From Carposina sasakii (Eukaryota > Arthropoda > Insecta > Lepidoptera > Carposinidae), in NCBI GenBank assembly GCA_014607495.2, contig CP053169.1:868001-932000 (forward strand): a DNA stretch of 64,000 bases, given 5' to 3'. Position 1 is the stretch's first letter, and every line of letters begins with the position of its first letter. Of the stretch, positions 59,111 to 64,000 are shown one piece after another. A model generated the notes under the pieces. That model saw only the letters and a list, made by a program, of their open reading frames with translations. It did no database searches and was not told the DNA's origin. The position numbers and the translations under genes were made by a program.

Positions 59111-59472
59111 GACCTCTATCAACTCTATATAAATACCTTAGTGAACTCTGAACCCTTCCTGAAAAAGTTTGAATTTAATCGTTTTACATTACAGCAAGTT
59201 CCAACGTTATTGAAAACTGCGCTATTTGAAGTTCTAATACTAATTAATATAATTCGCTTTTCTTACTTAGTTTTAAAGATTAAAACACACTTACGTAGAA
59301 AGGTTCGCTCGTATTATTAGTTGCAACTGTTCCCTTGAAGACACTCGAATGAGAGTATAGGTACTTTGTTAAATGGTTCCCGTATTGAAGTTTGAGACCA
59401 CGTTTGTTGATATGGGATTTACACTCACTTGAAGTTTCTGATAATATTATTCTGATACTGAACTGGTAAATA

Positions 59473-59925
59473 CATGGTGTGGGTGACAGCTAGGACAAAT
59501 ACTGAAATGATGAACAAGTATCGTTGTGTTGAGTTATACGACAGTGTTATTACTCGCAGGAAATTAATTTTTGATTTGATTATCAGTAATATTTGTTCTC
59601 CGCGCCAATTATATCGGGCGATCCTGTGACTAATTTAATGGGCTTATTGGTTATTGTGTGATACATTGCTGGTTTTTGAGTTGTTACTCTCCATTAGGGT
59701 TTATCAGTTATTTGAACTTTTTTGAGAGCACCTTTTTTTTAAAAAAACTAAATTTTTGGTGAAAGTTTTATTTTTAAGTCATTATCTACGGCCTAATTAA
59801 ACCAACTTAACTATTTTTTCCTGAAAATATGAAAAAAATGTCGGATTTTTTTTAGTGTTTTCCGCCTCAGAATCATGGTCTGAAGCCACGGTATCAATAT
59901 TTGCCTGGCTGTTACAAACACCCTG
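59473..59925. mobile_element. Terminal-repeat family B, copy 4
   Basis: CATGGTGTGGGTGACAGCTA to TGGCTGTTACAAACACCCTG next to TA. It keeps AATACTGAAATGATGAAC uninterrupted, the site that is split by the tRNA-like insertion in copy 1. Confidence 0.8.
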
Positions 59926-61194
59926 TATAGTTAATATAGGATTATTGTAAACACAAACATTGGACAATATAGTGAGTTAACATAGTTACACAGAGAATGT
60001 GCAAAGGCGAGTTTATCTTTTAAAGAGATTTCTTCCAGCAAACCCAAATCACAACGTGTTATACAAATACAAATTTAGTTTGTGACTATTACACGCAAAG
60101 ATCGAACGGATTTCATGAAACTTGGCATTTATGTAGCTTGGCTTATACATCAAAATAACACCTAAACTTTTAATTCACATCAACGGAGTCGCGGGCGTCT
60201 ACTGGTACATTATATTTATCATTTTGTCTAGCATTTAAATAAATACAGACAGCAAAATAATCTTACATTTTATTAATTCACAGGACATAACGTGCCGTAA
60301 AGGGAATCTTTAAGAGACGTCTCTCCTTAGGTACCGTTTGACGAATCTTAGCGAAAATACTGCCTCATGTTATAATGAGTGTCATATTTGGGATGTAGGG
60401 TTAGCAAAAAAAATCATAAAAAGAAATGCAACATTTATATCCGGTTTAGAAAAAAATGTAAGGTAAAATTGCAAATTGAAAACATATTTTAATTTTTTCT
60501 TCTTTGGCTCATACCTAATTTATTTGAAGAAAAATTGATGCTTATTCAATAAAATAATAATACTAGCTCCCTTTCGCTCTTCATTCACTTCCATTTATTT
60601 AATTATATACTAATTCTCTATCACAATTAAAAACCAAATATGAAACCTAAACCTAAAAAGGTTTTATGTACTTAATTACACATAAATTATTAATTTAACT
60701 GTATTTTTATTAAAACCAGATTCTACGCCGTCCACTCAGTAATTTCCATTCATCATCTTCACACCTTGAAGTAAAGTAGTCTCATCACTACTCATACAAA
60801 TATTAGTGTAACACAATAACAACGAGACCAGAAAAACCGTCTAAGCCGCATCCTAACAATCGCCTCGTATTTTGTCGTAGCTGCATTGTTTTGCCGACGC
60901 TACACGAGAACGATATGTCCTCACGCCCGAAGTGTAGCGACGTGTAAAATCTGCATTTCTTTGAAGATGCACTTGTCCTATTCCCCCCCTCTTAGTTCTC
61001 CTTACCCCCCCCCCCTTTCTCGGCGCTTCGGCCTGGGGTATACTGGCGATTTTTGTGACCTAAATGAGGTATGGAGGTAATGTAAAATCTATGCTATTTG
61101 TGGTCGTGATCATGAGTCATGTTCGAGGGTGAGTGATTTCTAATTGAAAATATTAACTTCTATTTAATTCTGATTAATTCTTTGCTTTTAAACT
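59926..61194. other. Unique stretch with a GC-richer patch
   Basis: A fragment of the GTGGACGCC family is at 60100-60205 (minus). The interval 60720-61080 is richer in CpG, with a C tract at about 61005-61016 and GGCGCTTCGGCC at 61021-61032. It could be a promoter or unique regulatory sequence; no exon is supported. Confidence 0.3.
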
Positions 61195-61320
61195 GGTTGG
61201 AAATTTGCTAGCTTATCATCTTAGAGAATTCTCGAGTTCATCAGTCTACTCATACGATATGATTGGAAGGAGATCCAGCTGATATATTCTAGTGATCCCG
61301 CATCAGCACAGACTATAAAC
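61195..61320 (+). repeat. Repeat family E, 3' half
   Basis: ATTTGCTAGCTTATCATCTT, GAGTTCATCAGTCTACTC, GGAAGGAGATCCAGCTGATA and CCCGCATCAGCACAGACTAT. As at 21995, the SINE-like repeat follows directly. Confidence 0.55.
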
Positions 61321-61324
61321 GATA

Positions 61325-61650
61325 GCGTTGCGTTACGGAGGGTTAAAAACGTGGTTACCCTCAGTAAATTTCGTTCATATTGACTATGGTCAATTGATTT
61401 GCCCTTTTTATACAGAGTTAGCACCGCCGCATTTCTGCCCGTGGGCATCGTAAGAGACAGTTAACGTTTTCTTGGAGGTGAACAGCAGCGTCTCCCGTAT
61501 TGACAATATTCTCCGAAAATCACACTGCGGTCACTAACCCGCATGCCAAGCATGGTGACTATGGGCAAAAGCCATGGGCAGTAATCTTGTGGCGTGCCCT
61601 AGGGGAGGCCTGCGTCCAGCAGTGGACTGCAATACAGGCTGATGTGTGGT
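61325..61650 (+). mobile_element. SINE-like repeat with RTE-type tail, longest copy
   Basis: Begins with GCGTTACGGAGGGTTAAAAA and ATATTGACTATGGTCAATTG, then ATACAGAGTTAGCACC, TGCCCGTGGGCATCGTAAGA, CTGCGGTCACTAACCCG, ATGGTGACTATGGGC and GCAGTGGACTGCAATACAGG. It carries about 65 bases more at the 5' side than other copies, shared only with 22085-22262. Confidence 0.65.
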
Positions 61651-62039
61651 TTGTATAAAGAGTTTTCCACGGAATAAAGAAAAACAGATAACAGTCTATT
61701 TTCAAAGCTCCTTTAAGATTTCTTTTTATATATTTCAGAAGCTCGTGTATCACTTCCGTTAGATAAAGAGGGCTCTACTTTCGCGCACTTTGAGCTAGCT
61801 CCCGCTATACCTAGCCCTATATCTATACCTGGCGGGTGTTTTGTTCCTCCGTGATAAGTGTGACTATTGTTTGTAGGAATCGTTTTGGATTTCAGCGTAT
61901 GACAATTTGTTTGTTTATTCGAAGGGATCCAGGCTTCAGTTTTCAGCAAATTTTTGCTTTAGGAAAAGCTTAGTATTAGTAACATGGGTAGAAGGGATTT
62001 GAAGGGTTTTTATGTATGTTAACAGATAAAATCATAATT

Positions 62040-62190
62040 TGATAAGGTCCTCCGGCCAGATGGACCGATGACTTGACTAGGGCGGCTTGTAGCACCTGGA
62101 TGGACAAAAACGGGATATCGAGCCGTGTAGCGTGATATGGGAGAGGCCTACGTCCAGCAGTGGACTGCAATAGGCAGATGATGATGATTA
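62040..62190 (+). mobile_element. RTE-like LINE 3' end
   Basis: Encodes PPARWTDDLTRAACSTWMDK, then a frame break and stop, then sequence matching GEAYVQQWTAIG, and a GATGATGAT tail. The GRPP.RW.DD block and the final block are those of RTE-like ORFs. Confidence 0.7.
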
Positions 62191-62295
62191 TTCGAAAAGG
62201 TAAAAGTAAAACTAGGTAAAAGTACTACATAGTGAAATGTGTGAAATATCTTCGTGTTTTTTCTAGTAGAGACGTAAACATAAGGTTTACATACA

Positions 62296-62400
62296 TACAT
62301 ACCTATACATATAATCACGCCTTTATCCCTTACGGGGTAGGCAGAGCACCAAGGGCCGATAGAACCACATGGTGCCACTTCTGACCAATTTTTTGACCAA
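62296..62400 (-). mobile_element. TATG-tailed retroposon, 3' fragment
   Basis: CATACATACATACCTATACA tail, CACGCCTTTATCCCTTACGG and ACCACATGGTGCCACTTCTG, then loss of family match. 5'-truncated. Confidence 0.65.
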
Positions 62401-62889
62401 TTGACATAAGGTTTAATTTATAGTTATTTACCCTTTAAATGTCTAAATAAGTTTAATCAACACGGTGGTAAATATTTTGTTGTGTGGAAATGTTTATTTC
62501 CAAACCATAGATTTATTTTTATCTATGTAATCAAACGTAGTTGCATCAGCACTTACTCACGATATAAGACCTTTGGGCTCTTAGTTTCGAACTAGGTTAA
62601 TTGTGTTTAAAAAACTTGCCAATAAGAGCTTTATTTAATTTTAAAAGTAAATAAACTTAGAAAGTTAGCAAGTTAGATGAATGGGACGAACATCAAATGC
62701 TATAAAAATTATAAATACAGACAGATATTACTGAAATAATGAGATTTCAAAAATATTGTGGGTAGGTAATAAATTAATGACACTTCTCCATAATATAATC
62801 CGTTAGGATATGGTTGATCGTTTCATCATTAAAACATTGTGCTGAGGGATTCAGCTTTGTTTGCCGAGATTTGGCTTATGTACCAGCTA

Positions 62890-63055
62890 TCGGGATGAAA
62901 AAATAACGTTGCCAATAATGTAATTTCAAAAAGAGATGGTAAAATTCGTCATCCGAGTAATTGACCCGGTGGCTTAGTGGTAAGAGCGCTGGCACGGAAT
63001 GCAGAGGTCGTGGGTTCGATTCCCACCCGGGTGAGGAATTTTTTCCATTTAATTT
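62890..63055 (+). repeat. tRNA-like repeat unit with both flanks
   Basis: CAGCTATCGGGATGAAAAAA, AACGTTGCCAATAATGTAAT, GAGATGGTAAAATTCGTCAT and CCGAGTAATT precede the tRNA-like part, and GAATTTTTTCCATTT follows it. The same left flank occurs at 33442-33515, so the mobile unit extends at least 70 bases upstream of the A box. Confidence 0.6.
62963..63034 (+). tRNA. tRNA-like sequence, best acceptor stem
   Basis: GACCCGG pairs with CCGGGTG except at the first position; T arm GTGGG/CCCAC with GGTTCGATTCC is intact; A box is TGGCTTAGTGG. The anticodon arm is weak (CTGGCACGGAATGCAG), so it is more likely a tRNA-derived repeat than a working gene. Confidence 0.5.
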
Positions 63056-63211
63056 TATAAATTAATGATTGTCTGTTGGTTTGTTAAACATATATTCAAA
63101 CGTCTTAATATTTATTTATACATGGTATAACCGTATAACATAGGTACGGACACCGGACAGGAATATATCTAAAATCACCATGCAACTATGGATAATAAAC
63201 CTACCAGTATA

Positions 63212-63471
63212 CAGGGTGTAACAGAAAGGGTATGTTATGCGAAAAGCTGTATAAATAGCCCACTATAGAGAACCTATTTCCAAAATTTGAGACTCGAAAT
63301 CACATTTTTATATTTCAACATTGTATGAAAATTCCTGAGATATTTAAAAATTCTCCATACTATCGGGAAAAATAAACATGTGATTTCGGATCTCAAATTT
63401 TGTTGATAGGTTCTTTATAGTGGGCTTTTTACATAGCTTTTCGCTTAACATACCCTTTTTGTTACACCCTG
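63212..63471. mobile_element. Foldback family A, copy 8
   Basis: CAGGGTGTAACAGAAAGGG to CTTTTTGTTACACCCTG, full 260-base form flanked by TA. Confidence 0.85.
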
Positions 63472-63504
63472 TATATGTATTTATAATTATAACCAACATA
63501 GTAT

Positions 63505-63630
63505 TACTCTCAGGCGATAATCTAGCAACTTGTTACTGATTAATTAATATATGTCCCCGCTATGCTGAACGCGGTATCTCCTTTATGATCCTGTAGTTAT
63601 GGCTACCGCACACAGCCGTGTGTGTTACGA
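63505..63630 (-). repeat. Repeat family E copy
   Basis: TCAGGCGATAATCTAGCAAC, TTGTTACTGAT, TGTCCCCGCTATGCTGAACG, TCTCCTTTATGATCCTG and ACAGCCGTGTGTG, the complement of the family's 5' half. Confidence 0.55.
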
Positions 63631-63866
63631 GTATGTTAAACCATTATAAAATGTCGATTTCTCTCACACTCAAGGTATTTTTAATTAAAATCTAAAAGTA
63701 CTTACATCCTGCCCAGCATAAATCTCTTGTAGTGCTCCATATCCTTAAAGAAATACTAAGCTTAAAACTTATAGAAAAATTTGTAGGTACTCATATGTAT
63801 TCAAGATTTCTCTATACTGTAAAGGGTAGCGGAGTTTTATTATTATTTTATCTTTATTGTCAACTA

Positions 63867-64000
63867 GTGGACGCCCGCGACTCCGTCCGGGATGGAATCA
63901 TATTCCCGGGATAAAAAGTAGCCTATATGTTAAGTGGGACCTGTCACAATATATTCCTGAAAACTGCATTCGAAATCGGTTCAGCCGTTTCTGAGATTAG
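63867..64000 (+). mobile_element. GTGGACGCC retroposon cut by the window edge
   Basis: GTGGACGCCCGCGACTCCGT, TCCCGGGATAAAAAGTAGCC, AAGTGGGACCTGTCACAATA and TCAGCCGTTTCTGAGATTAG. Long subfamily; about 40 bases after GACTCCGTCC are missing. Confidence 0.65.

Noticed and set aside
33516..63034. Functional nuclear tRNA genes
   Set aside because: A and B boxes are intact, but anticodon arms need a bulge, acceptor stems are imperfect, and the flanks are repeated, so these are tRNA-derived repeats.

Overview
This window looks like nuclear DNA of a moth or butterfly (Lepidoptera). It is AT-rich and almost free of long open frames. It is crowded with short interspersed repeats typical of lepidopteran genomes: RTE-like LINE 3' ends with GAT-repeat tails and a protein ending like 'EAYVQQWTAIG', the 'GTGGACGCCCGCGACTCCGTCC' repeat, a tRNA-headed SINE, and many TA-flanked foldback elements. 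There are no operons, ribosomal genes or CRISPR arrays. The species cannot be named from the sequence.

One host gene can be supported, on the minus strand. A CpG-rich island at about 26.88-27.24 kb holds a GC box and a CCAAT box. It is followed leftwards by a candidate untranslated first exon that ends at a GTAAGTG donor (exon edge 26511). About 15.5 kb further left is a GC-rich exon (11011 to 10746) with a strong polypyrimidine-AG acceptor and a donor. It contains an ATG followed by 41 codons that end exactly at the donor in phase 0. I read this as the first coding exon of a gene whose remaining exons lie beyond the left edge, so most of 1-26.5 kb is probably intron. I do not recognise the protein. 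The join between the two exons is inferred.

Most of the rest is mobile DNA. Non-LTR remnants include a 5'-truncated RTE-like LINE with a perfect 12-bp target duplication (22391-22931), reverse-transcriptase C-termini at about 3.2-3.7, 21.3-21.5 and 39.1-39.3 kb, and LINE 3' ends at 41.1, 49.5 and 62.1 kb. Retroposons that borrow tails include a SINE-like family with an RTE-type 3' end and a TATG-tailed family; one copy of the latter sits inside another repeat with an 11-bp target duplication. Three foldback or terminal-repeat families (A, eight copies; B, four; C, three) share the terminus CAGGRTGT next to TA. Several further palindromic elements are single or low copy. A tRNA-like repeat family has five copies, two of them head to head inside a family B element.

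The stretches between repeats (about 4.6-7.6, 11.8-15.5, 16.6-19.5, 24.4-26.5, 27.2-28.4, 36.2-37.8, 39.3-40.7, 42.2-43.5, 43.8-45.6, 53.9-55.7 and 59.9-61.2 kb) show no convincing genes. Many contain clusters of ATCGAT/CGATA motifs that may be regulatory. No new multi-gene system is visible. The most interesting items are the unrecognised exon, the paired tRNA-like insertion, the shared termini of three foldback families, and a very GC-rich inverted-repeat element at 46.06-46.35 kb.
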